DNA of 18,742 nucleotides from positions 1 through 18,742 of the forward strand of contig JAVBKP010000116.1 of assembly GCA_031553975.1 (NCBI GenBank), in the 5' to 3' direction. The position numbers and the translations under genes were made by a program. Position 1 is the stretch's first letter; each line of letters opens with the position of its first letter. Shown one piece after another: positions 1 to 6,927 of the stretch. The DNA is from JAVBKP01 sp031553975. GTDB taxonomy: Bacteria; Bacillota; Clostridia; Peptostreptococcales; Anaerovoracaceae. The notes below the pieces were generated by a model. The model saw only the letters and a list, made by a program, of their open reading frames with translations. It searched no databases and had not been told where the DNA came from.

Positions 1-1961
1 TTGAAAAAGATTTTAATTTAGTACTTGAACAAGAAAGACGATGGTTTAATGCAGCGGCTCAGAGGATAAAAGGCGAAAGTGCGGGGCAGTTTGTGGTTAT
101 TTCTGAAATCACAGCCTTTGTTGAGGCCAGAATAAATGCAGAGAATGCCGCCAGGGCCAAGAGCGACTTTTTAGCCAACATGTCCCATGAGATTAGAACG
201 CCAATGAATGCCATTATGGGCATGAGTGAAATTCTATCCATGTCAAAGCTAGACCAAGATCAAACTGTCCATGTGGACAGTATAAAGGCGGCTTCCAGTT
301 CCCTACTTTTAATCATAAATGATATTTTAGACTTTTCAAAAATAGACGCAAACCGGATGGAAATCATGGATTTACCTTTCGAGTTGGGCTCATTGCTAAA
401 CGATATATTTAATATTGTCAACATAAAGGCCATGGAGAAAAATATATTTTTTGATATAGTGACGTCCGAGGACATACCTGGTATTTTAATTGGTGATGAG
501 CTCAGATTAAAACAGGTGTTAATAAATATCTTAAACAATGCGATTAAGTTTACAGACAAGGGCAAAGTTTCACTGACCATGAGGTCAATAAAAATTGATG
601 CGCAATACACCCAGATTCGATTTGAAATAGAAGATACAGGCATTGGAATAAAGCCGGAGGAGATAGATAGGCTTTTTGTTGAGTTCGAGCAGGTGGATAC
701 AAAACGTAACAGAAACATTACAGGAACTGGGCTAGGACTTCCTATTAGCAAGCGCCTGGTGGAGTTAATGGGTGGCAATATAGAGGTAACATCTGAATAC
801 GGTAAGGGAACCTGCTTTTCCTTTACGCTATCTATAAAAAAGGCAGGCGACGAAGTGATCAATGCCATGAGGTTAGCTGCCGTGGAAAAACAACATCAAA
901 GCAAAGGTCACTTTGTGGCACCGATGGCACAGGTACTAGTGGTAGATGACAATGATGCCAATCTAAAGGTGGCAGAAGGACTGTTAAAACGATACAGGAT
1001 CAAAATCGACCAGTGTCTAAGCGGAAAAGCTGCTATTGAAATGATACAAGATAAATCTTATGACATTGTGTTTATGGATCACATGATGCCTGAAATGGAT
1101 GGAATTGAGGCTACCAAAATTATTAGAAACACGGAGACAATTGATCCAGAGCTAAAAATAGTTGCCTTGTCGGCCAATGCCATATCAGGTATGAAGGAAG
1201 TATTTTTAGCCAATGGTATGAATGATTTCATATCAAAACCTATTGATTTGAACCAGCTGAGTAGGGTTTTGAAAAAGTATCTACCAGAAGAAAAAATAAT
1301 AGAAACAACGGCTGATGAGCTTGAGAATCAGCGGGATTTAGCGCAGTTCAAAAAAAGGTTTTCGCAGGTCACACAGATTGATATTGACCTTGGACTAGAA
1401 CGCGTTGGTGGAAATCCAAAAGATTATATTGCCGTGCTAAAGAGTCTGATGCGAACCCTAGACTCTGGGCTAAACGAAGCAAACAGCCACCTAAAAAAAC
1501 AAGATCTAAAAGCAGTCAAAATCATTGTACATGGATTTAAGGGTGCGTTGGCCAACGTTGGGGCTACCAATCTTTCTGAGATGGCCTCCCAAATGGAAGA
1601 GGCGACTATTCAATCTGATGTAGCAAGGCTAAATGAAATCATGCCTAAATTCACAGATGAAATATGGTTGTTCATGGAAAACATGAAAGAACATTTGCGA
1701 AAAGATGATACAATTGATACTCATTTTACATTTGGGGATAGATCGGTGCTCAGGGAGGGACTAGTGAAAGTATCTGGTTTTGTTGAAGCTTTAGACCAAA
1801 CAGAAGCAATTCAGGAAATAGACAAATTAAAAAAATTTACTTTTGGTCCAGAGCTAGATGAGCTAGTAACCCAGCTATATGGGCAAGTAGAAGGATTTGA
1901 GTATGATGGAGCAGAGCGAGTGATAGGGGAGATTTCCGAAAAAATTTCTGAAAAGACTTGA
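1..1961 (+). CDS. Hybrid sensor histidine kinase (HisKA-HATPase-REC-Hpt), 5' truncated
   Basis: The reading frame is open from base 3, so the gene begins outside the window and its sensor domain is missing. The visible part starts with a helical linker, then the H-box (ANMSHEIRTPMN, phospho-His codon at 186-188). An HATPase_c domain follows, with N-box LINILNNAIKFT, G1 box DTGIGI, F-box FVEFEQ and G2 box GTGLGLPIS. Next comes a receiver domain (VLVVDDNDAN; phospho-acceptor Asp in FMDHMMPEMDG, codon 1077-1079; conserved Lys in FISKPI, codon 1236-1238). A histidine phosphotransfer domain follows, with VHGFKGALANVGA (His codon 1530-1532). The last ~80 residues form an acidic helical tail. By family this is a BarA/EvgS-like His-Asp-His phosphorelay kinase. 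Signal and output partner are unknown, and no separate response regulator is next to it. Its stop codon overlaps the -35 box of the infC promoter. Confidence 0.95.
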   Translation, partial: EKDFNLVLEQERRWFNAAAQRIKGESAGQFVVISEITAFVEARINAENAARAKSDFLANMSHEIRTPMNAIMGMSEILSMSKLDQDQTVHVDSIKAASSSLLLIINDILDFSKIDANRMEIMDLPFELGSLLNDIFNIVNIKAMEKNIFFDIVTSEDIPGILIGDELRLKQVLINILNNAIKFTDKGKVSLTMRSIKIDAQYTQIRFEIEDTGIGIKPEEIDRLFVEFEQVDTKRNRNITGTGLGLPISKRLVELMGGNIEVTSEYGKGTCFSFTLSIKKAGDEVINAMRLAAVEKQHQSKGHFVAPMAQVLVVDDNDANLKVAEGLLKRYRIKIDQCLSGKAAIEMIQDKSYDIVFMDHMMPEMDGIEATKIIRNTETIDPELKIVALSANAISGMKEVFLANGMNDFISKPIDLNQLSRVLKKYLPEEKIIETTADELENQRDLAQFKKRFSQVTQIDIDLGLERVGGNPKDYIAVLKSLMRTLDSGLNEANSHLKKQDLKAVKIIVHGFKGALANVGATNLSEMASQMEEATIQSDVARLNEIMPKFTDEIWLFMENMKEHLRKDDTIDTHFTFGDRSVLREGLVKVSGFVEALDQTEAIQEIDKLKKFTFGPELDELVTQLYGQVEGFEYDGAERVIGEISEKISEKT

Positions 1962-1986
1962 CATTGTTTAGATAGTAATGTATCCT
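1958..1986 (+). promoter_or_regulatory. Candidate sigma-A promoter for infC-rpmI-rplT
   Basis: A perfect TTGACA at 1958-1963 is followed by a 17-nt spacer and TATCCT at 1981-1986 (four of six -10 positions). The -35 box overlaps the TGA stop of the upstream kinase gene. A short palindrome, TCCTTATTAAGGA (1983-1995), lies across the expected start of transcription. The placement directly before a structured leader supports the call; the weak -10 lowers confidence. Confidence 0.5.
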
Positions 1987-1989
1987 TAT

Positions 1990-2111
1990 TAAGGACTTAG
2001 GTCACAAGAAGAAGTATCCGCTTCTCGCCTTTCGGCTAACGCTACAAGGTTACGTATTTGAATTTAAACTCATTTGAGTTATAGAAGCGGGTGTATGCAC
2101 TCGCTTTTTTT
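1990..2111 (+). promoter_or_regulatory. infC operon leader: L20-type transcription attenuator
   Basis: The leader contains two mutually exclusive pairings. CCGCTTCT at 2018-2025 can pair with AGAAGCGG at 2083-2090 to form a long-range antiterminator. The second strand overlaps the 5' arm of a terminator: arms 2085-2093 and 2098-2106, loop TATG, one G-U pair, and a run of seven T at 2105-2111. A small GCC/GGC hairpin (2027-2036) lies between. Firmicutes infC-rpmI-rplT leaders are known to be controlled by ribosomal protein L20 binding such a leader. That this one works the same way is inferred from position and architecture. Confidence 0.72.
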
Positions 2112-2151
2112 ATTGACAAAGCGAGGAAAAACAAGAAAGAGGTGTACGGAC

Positions 2152-2664
2152 ATTAGCAACAAAGATGTTCAGATCAACGAAGATATTCGTGACAAAGAGG
2201 TTCGTTTAATCGATGCCGATGGAGCCCAACTAGGGGTAGTGTCTATTGAGGAGGCTCAAAATCTAGCCCTTGAAAAAAAGCTAGATTTAGTTAAAATTGC
2301 ACCAACTGCAAACCCACCTGTTTGTAAAATACTTGACTATGGTAAATACAAGTATGAATTGCAAAAGCGTGACAAAGAAGCTAAAAAAAGGCAGAAGGTA
2401 ACTGAGATCAAAGAAATTAGACTTAGTACTTTTATTGAAGATCATGACCTACAAGTGAAAGCAAATAATGCAGTAAAATTCCTGAAGAGTGGTGACAAAG
2501 TGAAAGTAAGCCTAAGATTTAAGGGGAGAGAAAAAGACCATGTCAGCGTTGGACAAAATGTTATGAAGCAATTCGCACAGTTTGTTGAAGAGGTTGGCGT
2601 TATGGAGAAAAAACCTGAATTCGAAGGCAGAAGCATAACGATGATATTAGGACCTAAAGCATAA
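2152..2664 (+). CDS. infC: Translation initiation factor IF-3
   Basis: IF-3 binds the 30S subunit, prevents premature 50S joining and proofreads the start codon and initiator tRNA. The 170-residue product begins ISNKDVQINEDIRDKEVRLI and shows the family's N-domain (GAQLGVVSIEEAQNLA), lysine-rich linker (KYELQKRDKEAKKRQK) and C-domain (STFIEDHDLQVKANNAVKFL, SLRFKGRE). No ATG, GTG or TTG lies at the expected position. The nearest in-frame candidates are in or before the leader terminator (2074, 2095, 2113). An ATT at 2152 sits 7 nt after a good ribosome binding site (AAAGAGGTG, 2136-2144) and gives the normal family length. AUU starts are established for infC in E. coli and Bacillus relatives, where they allow autoregulation by IF-3. 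First gene of the infC-rpmI-rplT operon. Confidence 0.96.
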   Translation: MSNKDVQINEDIRDKEVRLIDADGAQLGVVSIEEAQNLALEKKLDLVKIAPTANPPVCKILDYGKYKYELQKRDKEAKKRQKVTEIKEIRLSTFIEDHDLQVKANNAVKFLKSGDKVKVSLRFKGREKDHVSVGQNVMKQFAQFVEEVGVMEKKPEFEGRSITMILGPKA

Positions 2665-2697
2665 AATAACATTCACATAAACGAGGAGGAAAAGAAA

Positions 2698-2895
2698 ATG
2701 CCTAAAATGAAATCGCATAGAGGAGCTCGCAAGAGATTCAAGACTACTAAAAATGGTCATGTAAAAAGAAATAAAGCCTTCAAGAGCCACATACTTACTA
2801 AGAAGTCTACTAAGAGAAAAAGAAAATTAAGAAAAGCCACGTACCTAAGTGGTGCTGACGCTAAAAATATGAGACAACTGATTAAGGTATCATAA
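2698..2895 (+). CDS. rpmI: 50S ribosomal protein L35 (bL35)
   Basis: The product is a 65-residue, very basic protein of the 50S subunit. It begins MPKMKSHRGARKRFK and continues with the family pattern (KRNKAFKSHILTKKSTKRKRKLR, shown here only as a landmark near residues 24-45), ending in LRKATYLSGADAKNMRQLI. Length and sequence are typical of bL35. The ATG is preceded by a strong AGGAGG (2684-2689 region) 33 nt after infC, with rplT following 25 nt later. This is the conserved infC-rpmI-rplT order. Confidence 0.98.
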   Translation: MPKMKSHRGARKRFKTTKNGHVKRNKAFKSHILTKKSTKRKRKLRKATYLSGADAKNMRQLIKVS

Positions 2896-2920
2896 GGGAT
2901 AGATAGGAGAGTAAAGTACA

Positions 2921-3277
2921 ATGGCAAGAGTTAAAAAAGCGGTAAATGCTAAGAAAAGACATAAAAAAATATTAAAGTTAGCTAAAGGCTTCTATGGACA
3001 AAAGAGTAAAGTGTTCAAAGCAGCCAATCCAGCTGTAATGAGATCATTAAGATCTGCTTATATTGGTAGAAAGCTTAAGAAAAGAGAATATAGAAAACTT
3101 TGGATTGCTAGGATTAACGCAGCGGCTAGAATCAATGGTCTTTCCTACAGCAGAATGATGGATGGACTTAGGAAGTCTGGTATTGAAATTAACCGTAAAA
3201 TGTTAGCTGAAATGGCTGTATATGATGCGGCTGCTTTCACTAAACTAGCGGAAACAGCAAAAGCAAAATTAGGCTAA
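2921..3277 (+). CDS. rplT: 50S ribosomal protein L20 (bL20)
   Basis: The product is a 118-residue basic protein that binds 23S rRNA early in 50S assembly. In Firmicutes it also represses its own operon through the leader RNA. Conserved landmarks are MARVKKAVNAKKRHKKILK at the start, AKGFYGQKSKVFKAAN, AYIGRKLKKREYRKLWI, RINAAARINGLSYSRMM, and an end typical for the family. The ATG follows a GATAGGAGAG ribosome binding site. Last gene of the operon, followed by a clear terminator at 3353-3387. Confidence 0.98.
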   Translation: MARVKKAVNAKKRHKKILKLAKGFYGQKSKVFKAANPAVMRSLRSAYIGRKLKKREYRKLWIARINAAARINGLSYSRMMDGLRKSGIEINRKMLAEMAVYDAAAFTKLAETAKAKLG

Positions 3278-3352
3278 ATTTCCATTTCGACAAAAATAAC
3301 GCAGATTAGACGACTAGTTTCGACTAGAAAATAGCTGCAAATAGCGTAAAAT

Positions 3353-3387
3353 AAATGCATTGAGGTAGTTCTCAATGCATTTTTTTA
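3353..3387 (+). terminator. Rho-independent terminator after rplT
   Basis: A 12-bp perfect stem (AAATGCATTGAG, 3353-3364, with CTCAATGCATTT, 3371-3382) has a 6-nt loop and runs into seven T at 3380-3386. It lies 75 nt after the rplT stop and separates the ribosomal operon from the sporulation block. Confidence 0.9.
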
Positions 3388-3429
3388 TTGTTAGAAATCT
3401 TACGTTTATATTAAATCATCGGGAGAAGT

Positions 3430-4260
3430 ATGACTATTTATGCTGAATATTTGTATATAGAGAATGTGAGCATTAGTTATATGATTCTATATATGACAGG
3501 GCGCATTTGTGCATTACCCACCAAGAAAAGGTGGATTTTCTTAGGCGCGAGCCTTGCTGGCGCGTTGGCATTTACATTACTTATCCCAGATATGAATGTT
3601 CTCGCCACGGTCTTAACCAAAATAGTTGGATCTATTATCATTATCCTTGTAACATTTAGGGAGAAAGGGTTAATAAGGAATTTAAAGATAATAATGGTGT
3701 TTTATTCCATAACAGCTCTTTTGGGGGGGATTTGCCTAGGTCTGCTATTCTTTGGTGGCATGAACGGTGCCATAGGGGGATCTGGATTTTATATAGAATC
3801 GCAAAGCTATTTATTTATTATCGCAGGCGTTATTATTGGCGGTACCTGTTTGTGGTACGCTTTTAAGCACTTAAAGATAGGAGCAATGAGAACAATGACA
3901 AATATAAAAGTAAAATTATATGTTGCAGGTAACATAATAGAAGTTGATGGAATTGTAGATACAGGAAACTTTCTAAAGGATCCAATCTCGGGGGAAGCTG
4001 TGGCAGTAATAGACAAAACAGCCGTTGCGGGAATGGAAATACCAGAGAACAGGGTTAGAGCAATACCGTACAAATCATTAGGCAATGAAGCAGGCATGAT
4101 GGAAGGCCTGAGGACAGACATGATTACCATGGCCATGAGCAATGACAGCAATGAGGTGATTGTTAGAGAGAAAGCAGTGATAGCGTTGTATGAAGGGGAT
4201 ATTTTTGTGGGTAAAGAGTACAAGGCCATACTACATCCAGAGCTGCTAATGAAAATATAA
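3430..4260 (+). CDS. spoIIGA: Sigma-E processing peptidase SpoIIGA
   Basis: SpoIIGA is the membrane aspartic protease that removes the pro-sequence of sigma-E in the mother cell after a forespore signal. The N-terminal ~145 residues form about five hydrophobic segments (for example WIFLGASLAGALAFTLLI and YLFIIAGVIIGGTCLWYAF). The C-terminal cytoplasmic part carries the catalytic motif GIVDTGNFLKDPISGEAV, with active-site Asp at about residue 177 (codon 3958-3960), close to Asp183 of the B. subtilis protein. Length (276 aa) is a little below the 309 aa of B. subtilis. The ATG follows GGGAGAAGT. It sits directly upstream of sigE, its substrate gene, as in most spore formers. I could not identify a convincing sigma-A/Spo0A promoter in the 42 nt before it. 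Confidence 0.95.
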   Translation: MTIYAEYLYIENVSISYMILYMTGRICALPTKKRWIFLGASLAGALAFTLLIPDMNVLATVLTKIVGSIIIILVTFREKGLIRNLKIIMVFYSITALLGGICLGLLFFGGMNGAIGGSGFYIESQSYLFIIAGVIIGGTCLWYAFKHLKIGAMRTMTNIKVKLYVAGNIIEVDGIVDTGNFLKDPISGEAVAVIDKTAVAGMEIPENRVRAIPYKSLGNEAGMMEGLRTDMITMAMSNDSNEVIVREKAVIALYEGDIFVGKEYKAILHPELLMKI

Positions 4261-4315
4261 AAAAGTATTTGCAGTACGCGTTAGCAAGCTTGCTTTTATA
4301 ATGAAAGGGCAAAAC

Positions 4316-5032
4316 ATGAGGGGATTATTGATGCGAATACTACCGTGGCTAAAAGATCTAAAATATATATTATTTAAGCAGGAGAGTATATTTTATATAG
4401 GGGGAAGCGATGTACTACCACCGCCACTGACTTCGGAAGAAGAAAAAGTGGTAATTGAGCGATTGGTTCTGAAAGATCCTGAGGCAAAAGCAACACTAAT
4501 CGAAAGAAATCTTAGATTGGTTGTGTACATAGCTAAAAAATTTGAAAATGCTGGTGTTAACGTGGAGGACCTAATATCTATAGGCACCATCGGGCTGATT
4601 AAAGCCGTTAACACCTTTAATCCAGAACGAAACATAAAGCTTGCCACCTACGCATCTCGGTGCATTGAAAATGAAATATTAATGTATCTCAGAAGGAATA
4701 ACAAGAGCAAGACAGAGGTCTCTTTTGATGAACCGCTGAATACGGATTGGGATGGCAATGAACTGCTACTATCTGATATTCTGGGAACAGACGCAGATAT
4801 TGTATACAATTCTATCGAAGAAGAAGTGAATAGAACACTTTTGTTTGATGCACTAAAAAAGCTCCCACCAAGGGAGCAAAAAATTATGGAAATGCGGTTT
4901 GGACTGATGACTGGCAATGAAATGACGCAAAAAGAAGTGGCAGATGCATTGGATATTTCACAGTCATATATTTCCCGCCTAGAGAAAAAAATCATCGGAC
5001 GTTTGCAAAAAGAAATCAAGAAACTAGTATAA
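4316..5032 (+). CDS. sigE: RNA polymerase sporulation sigma factor, pro-sigma-E
   Basis: This is the early mother-cell sigma factor, made as an inactive precursor. Family landmarks are LIERNLRLVVYIAKKFENAG (region 2), DLISIGTIGLIKAVNTFNP, LATYASRCIENEILMYLRR, EVSFDEPLNTDWDGNELLL, and a C-terminal region 4 helix-turn-helix (MTQKEVADALDISQSYISRL). The processing region FYIGGSDVLPPPL matches the B. subtilis cleavage site context (VYYIGGSEALPPPL). Possible starts are 4301, 4316 and 4331. I chose 4316 because it leaves 26 residues before YIGG (27 in B. subtilis) and follows AAAGGG by 6 nt; 4331 also has a good site (GAGGGG). The pro-peptide is amphipathic (ILPWLKDLKYILF). A 12-bp palindrome, AGCAAGCTTGCT (4283-4294), lies in the gap after spoIIGA. 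Confidence 0.96.
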   Translation: MRGLLMRILPWLKDLKYILFKQESIFYIGGSDVLPPPLTSEEEKVVIERLVLKDPEAKATLIERNLRLVVYIAKKFENAGVNVEDLISIGTIGLIKAVNTFNPERNIKLATYASRCIENEILMYLRRNNKSKTEVSFDEPLNTDWDGNELLLSDILGTDADIVYNSIEEEVNRTLLFDALKKLPPREQKIMEMRFGLMTGNEMTQKEVADALDISQSYISRLEKKIIGRLQKEIKKLV

Positions 5033-5051
5033 GCTGCCCAGGGCGGGCAGC
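5033..5051. repeat. Hairpin between convergent sigE and sigG
   Basis: GCTGCCC (5033-5039) and GGGCAGC (5045-5051) form a perfect GC-rich 7-bp stem with a 5-nt loop. It starts directly after the sigE stop and ends 2 nt before the sigG stop on the other strand. Neither side has a run of T, so it is not a classical intrinsic terminator. It may be a bidirectional stop or a 3'-end stabiliser. Confidence 0.6.
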
Positions 5052-5053
5052 CC

Positions 5054-5827
5054 TTAGACATACTTTTTCATGTGCTTTAGTGCGTTCTTTTCTAGACGTG
5101 AGACTTGGGCTTGGGAGATGCCTACCTCTTCGGCTACCTCCATCTGTGTTTTGCCCTCGAAAAAACGCATGGTCAATATGTGTTTCTCACGTTCATTGAG
5201 TTTTTGCATCCCGTCATTTAGGGAAATATTTTCTATCCAAGATTCATCTGTGTTTTTGGTATCTTTTATCTGGTCCATAATATATACAGCGTCTCCATTA
5301 TCCTTGTATATGGGGTCAAAAAGTGATACAGGGTCTTGTATGGAATCCATGGCGATGATGACATCTTCTACAGGAAGTTCCATAGCGGCTGCTATTTCGG
5401 TCACAGTAGGCTCACGCTGGTTATCACGAAGTAGCTGTTCTTTCATTTGCAATACCTTGTAGGCAGTATCTCTTAGGGATCTAGAAACTCTAATACTATT
5501 GTTATCTCGCAGATATCTCCGGACCTCGCCAATGATCATAGGTACGGCATAGGTGCTAAATTTTACGTTATGAGAATCGTCAAAATTGTCAAGTGCTTTG
5601 ATTAGACCAATGCAACCCACTTGGAACAAATCATCTAGATTCTCACCTCTATTATTAAAACGCTGAATTATAGATAGGACAAGTCTTAGGTTCCCGTGCA
5701 AAAATACTTCTCTCACGCCAGGAACACCAGCCTTTATTTCAGCCAACATTCTCTTCATTTCAGGGTCTTTGTAAACAGGGAGTTTTGCTGTGTTTACCCC
5801 GCAGATTTCAACTTTATTTATAAACAT
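5054..5827 (-). CDS. sigG: RNA polymerase sporulation sigma factor sigma-G (forespore)
   Basis: Sigma-G drives late gene expression in the forespore. The signature start NKVEICGVNTAKLPV is followed by GNLRLVLSIIQRFNNRGENL, DDLFQVGCIGLIKALDNFDD, FSTYAVPMIIGEVRRYLRDN and a region 4 end KTQMEVAEEVGISQAQVSRL. The ATG at 5827 is preferred over 5848: it gives 257 aa and aligns with B. subtilis SigG (MSRNKVEICGV), although both have weak ribosome binding sites (AAAGTGA before 5827). Weak initiation may help prevent early expression. It lies on the minus strand, convergent with sigE, whereas from memory sigG follows spoIIGA-sigE in the same direction in Bacillus and many clostridia. Its own sigma-F/G-type promoter lies at 5926-5953. 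Confidence 0.96.
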   Translation of the reverse strand: MFINKVEICGVNTAKLPVYKDPEMKRMLAEIKAGVPGVREVFLHGNLRLVLSIIQRFNNRGENLDDLFQVGCIGLIKALDNFDDSHNVKFSTYAVPMIIGEVRRYLRDNNSIRVSRSLRDTAYKVLQMKEQLLRDNQREPTVTEIAAAMELPVEDVIIAMDSIQDPVSLFDPIYKDNGDAVYIMDQIKDTKNTDESWIENISLNDGMQKLNEREKHILTMRFFEGKTQMEVAEEVGISQAQVSRLEKNALKHMKKYV

Positions 5828-5925
5828 GATGTCACTTTGCTTGTTCATTTTTCGCTACGCAAAAAACTCTCACGCAAATCCTTTCTCAGATTCGCAAATG
5901 CATTTGTCTTTAAGTACTTAATTAA

Positions 5926-5953
5926 AGTATTGCCTTTTGCGGAAAGTTTATAC
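5926..5953 (-). promoter_or_regulatory. Sigma-F/sigma-G type promoter for sigG
   Basis: On the minus strand, GTATA (5949-5953) is followed after 14 nt by GGCAATACTT (-10 at 5926-5934 plus the next base). These match the forespore sigma-F consensus as I recall it (GYWTA, about 15 nt, GGNRANANTW) at every fixed position. Transcription would start near 5918, giving a leader of about 90 nt before the 5827 start. Sigma-F control followed by self-activation is the known pattern for sigG. The match is read directly from sequence; its use is inferred. Confidence 0.65.
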
Positions 5954-6029
5954 AAAGCAAAGAAAAAAATTTAGCAGGCAAAGCTAGCAGATGGAGAACA
6001 ATATATTTAAACAAAATAGCTTCTTTTTT

Positions 6030-6039
6030 GGGAATACTA
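6030..6039 (+). promoter_or_regulatory. Possible sigma-F/G -10 element upstream of the ylmC-like gene
   Basis: GGGAATACTA fits the forespore -10 pattern GGNRANANTW and resembles the -10 of the divergent sigG promoter. No matching -35 (GYWTA) is visible 14-16 nt upstream, so this is weak. The spacing to the ylmC-like start (6080) would give a 5' leader of about 30 nt. Confidence 0.25.
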
Positions 6040-6079
6040 GGCATATATATATTAAAAAGTTTTGCAGGAGGGACAAACA

Positions 6080-6352
6080 ATGGTAAGCACACAAGACATT
6101 AAAAATAAGGAAATCATCAATATTTATGATGGGAGGAGTCTGGGATTTGCCACAGATGTGGAGATAGACCTAGACAATGGCAAAATTGACGGCATAGTCG
6201 TGCCAGTGGAGAAAGGATTTTTTAGTTTTTTTGCACGAGAGGGAGAATACATAATCAAGTGGAAAGATATACGCAAAATTGGTGAAGACGTTATACTGGT
6301 TGATGTAAATGGATTATACGAGGCAGATGAAAAAGAAGATATGGAAATGTGA
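6080..6352 (+). CDS. YlmC/YmxH family sporulation protein (PRC-barrel)
   Basis: The product is a 90-residue protein with a single PRC-barrel-like fold: QDIKNKEIINIYDGRSLGF, then DVEIDLDNGKIDGIVVP, a hydrophobic FFSFFAREGEYIIKW segment and IRKIGEDVILVDV. This pattern is typical of the YlmC/YmxH family found in spore formers, which has no established biochemical function. The ATG at 6080 follows a strong AGGAGGG (6066-6072) by 7 nt; an upstream in-frame TTG at 6062 would include the ribosome binding site and is rejected. The acidic tail (EADEKEDMEM) is variable in the family. Location between sigG and nrdR is, from memory, common in clostridia. Confidence 0.88.
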   Translation: MVSTQDIKNKEIINIYDGRSLGFATDVEIDLDNGKIDGIVVPVEKGFFSFFAREGEYIIKWKDIRKIGEDVILVDVNGLYEADEKEDMEM

Positions 6353-6375
6353 TAAAAAAGTCATTGGGACAGGAC

Positions 6376-6404
6376 TTGCAGAAAAACTCGAAAAATGGTA
6401 TTAT
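6376..6404 (+). promoter_or_regulatory. Candidate sigma-A promoter for nrdR
   Basis: TTGCAG (6376-6381), a 17-nt spacer and TATTAT (6399-6404) with an extended -10 TGG (6396-6398) precede nrdR by about 48 nt. The -10 matches five of six consensus positions and the -35 three or four, with ideal spacing. cmk probably shares the transcript. Confidence 0.55.
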
Positions 6405-6452
6405 ATAGTAATATGATTATATCAAACCACAAGATAAGGGAGAAGATACCGT

Positions 6453-6920
6453 ATGAAATGTCCATATTGCTTAAATGAAGACACGAAAGTTATTGACTCA
6501 AGATCCACCGAAGAGGGACAAGTTATCCGTAGACGCCGTGAGTGCGAGAACTGCAAGAAAAGATTTACGACCTATGAAAAAATCGAAGAGATACCTTTAA
6601 TCGTTGTAAAAAAAGATAAGAGCAGAGAAGTATTTGATAGATCAAAGGTAATGCATGGCATTATCAAGGCTTGCGAGAAAAGACCTGTTACAATGGCTGA
6701 GATTGAAACCATTGTGGCGGCTATTGAGCGAGGGCTAAACAATATGATGGAAAAAGAAATAGAAAGTTCAATGATTGGCGAATTCATCATGGATCACCTA
6801 AAAGATTTAGACGAAGTAGCTTATGTTCGTTTTGCATCAGTTTATAGATCATTTAAGGATGTTAACACATTCGTTAAAGAAATAGAAAAACTTCTGAGCA
6901 AAGAAAATCCAAATATGTAG
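6453..6920 (+). CDS. nrdR: Transcriptional repressor NrdR
   Basis: NrdR represses ribonucleotide reductase genes in response to ATP/dATP. The 155-residue product begins with a zinc ribbon (MKCPYC at residues 1-6 and CENCKK at 31-36, giving Cys3, Cys6, Cys31 and Cys34), then the RRRRECENCKKRFTTYE motif. An ATP-cone domain follows (VVKKDKSREVFDRSKVMHGI, IIKACEKRPV). Length is normal for the family. The ATG follows AAGGGAGAAG. It ends 7 nt before cmk, suggesting co-transcription. No NrdR box or nrd gene is visible in the window. Confidence 0.97.
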   Translation: MKCPYCLNEDTKVIDSRSTEEGQVIRRRRECENCKKRFTTYEKIEEIPLIVVKKDKSREVFDRSKVMHGIIKACEKRPVTMAEIETIVAAIERGLNNMMEKEIESSMIGEFIMDHLKDLDEVAYVRFASVYRSFKDVNTFVKEIEKLLSKENPNM

Positions 6921-6927
6921 GAGAGCC

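Noticed and set aside
260..868. Long minus-strand frame opposite the histidine kinase
   Set aside because: It is antisense to clear HisKA/HATPase motifs, with low-complexity Ser/Ile-rich translation and no recognisable domain.
2074..2151. N-terminal extension of IF-3 from TTG 2074 or ATG 2095
   Set aside because: These codons lie in or before the leader terminator, the encoded residues do not look like IF-3, and AUU at 2152 has a proper ribosome binding site.
3301..3345. Direct repeat CGACTAG (3311-3317, 3321-3327) after rplT
   Set aside because: Too short and AT-rich to support a site or RNA structure; the real terminator lies after it.
3388..3416. TTGTTA-N17-TTAAAT as spoIIGA promoter
   Set aside because: Both boxes match only four of six positions, and no clear Spo0A box was seen.
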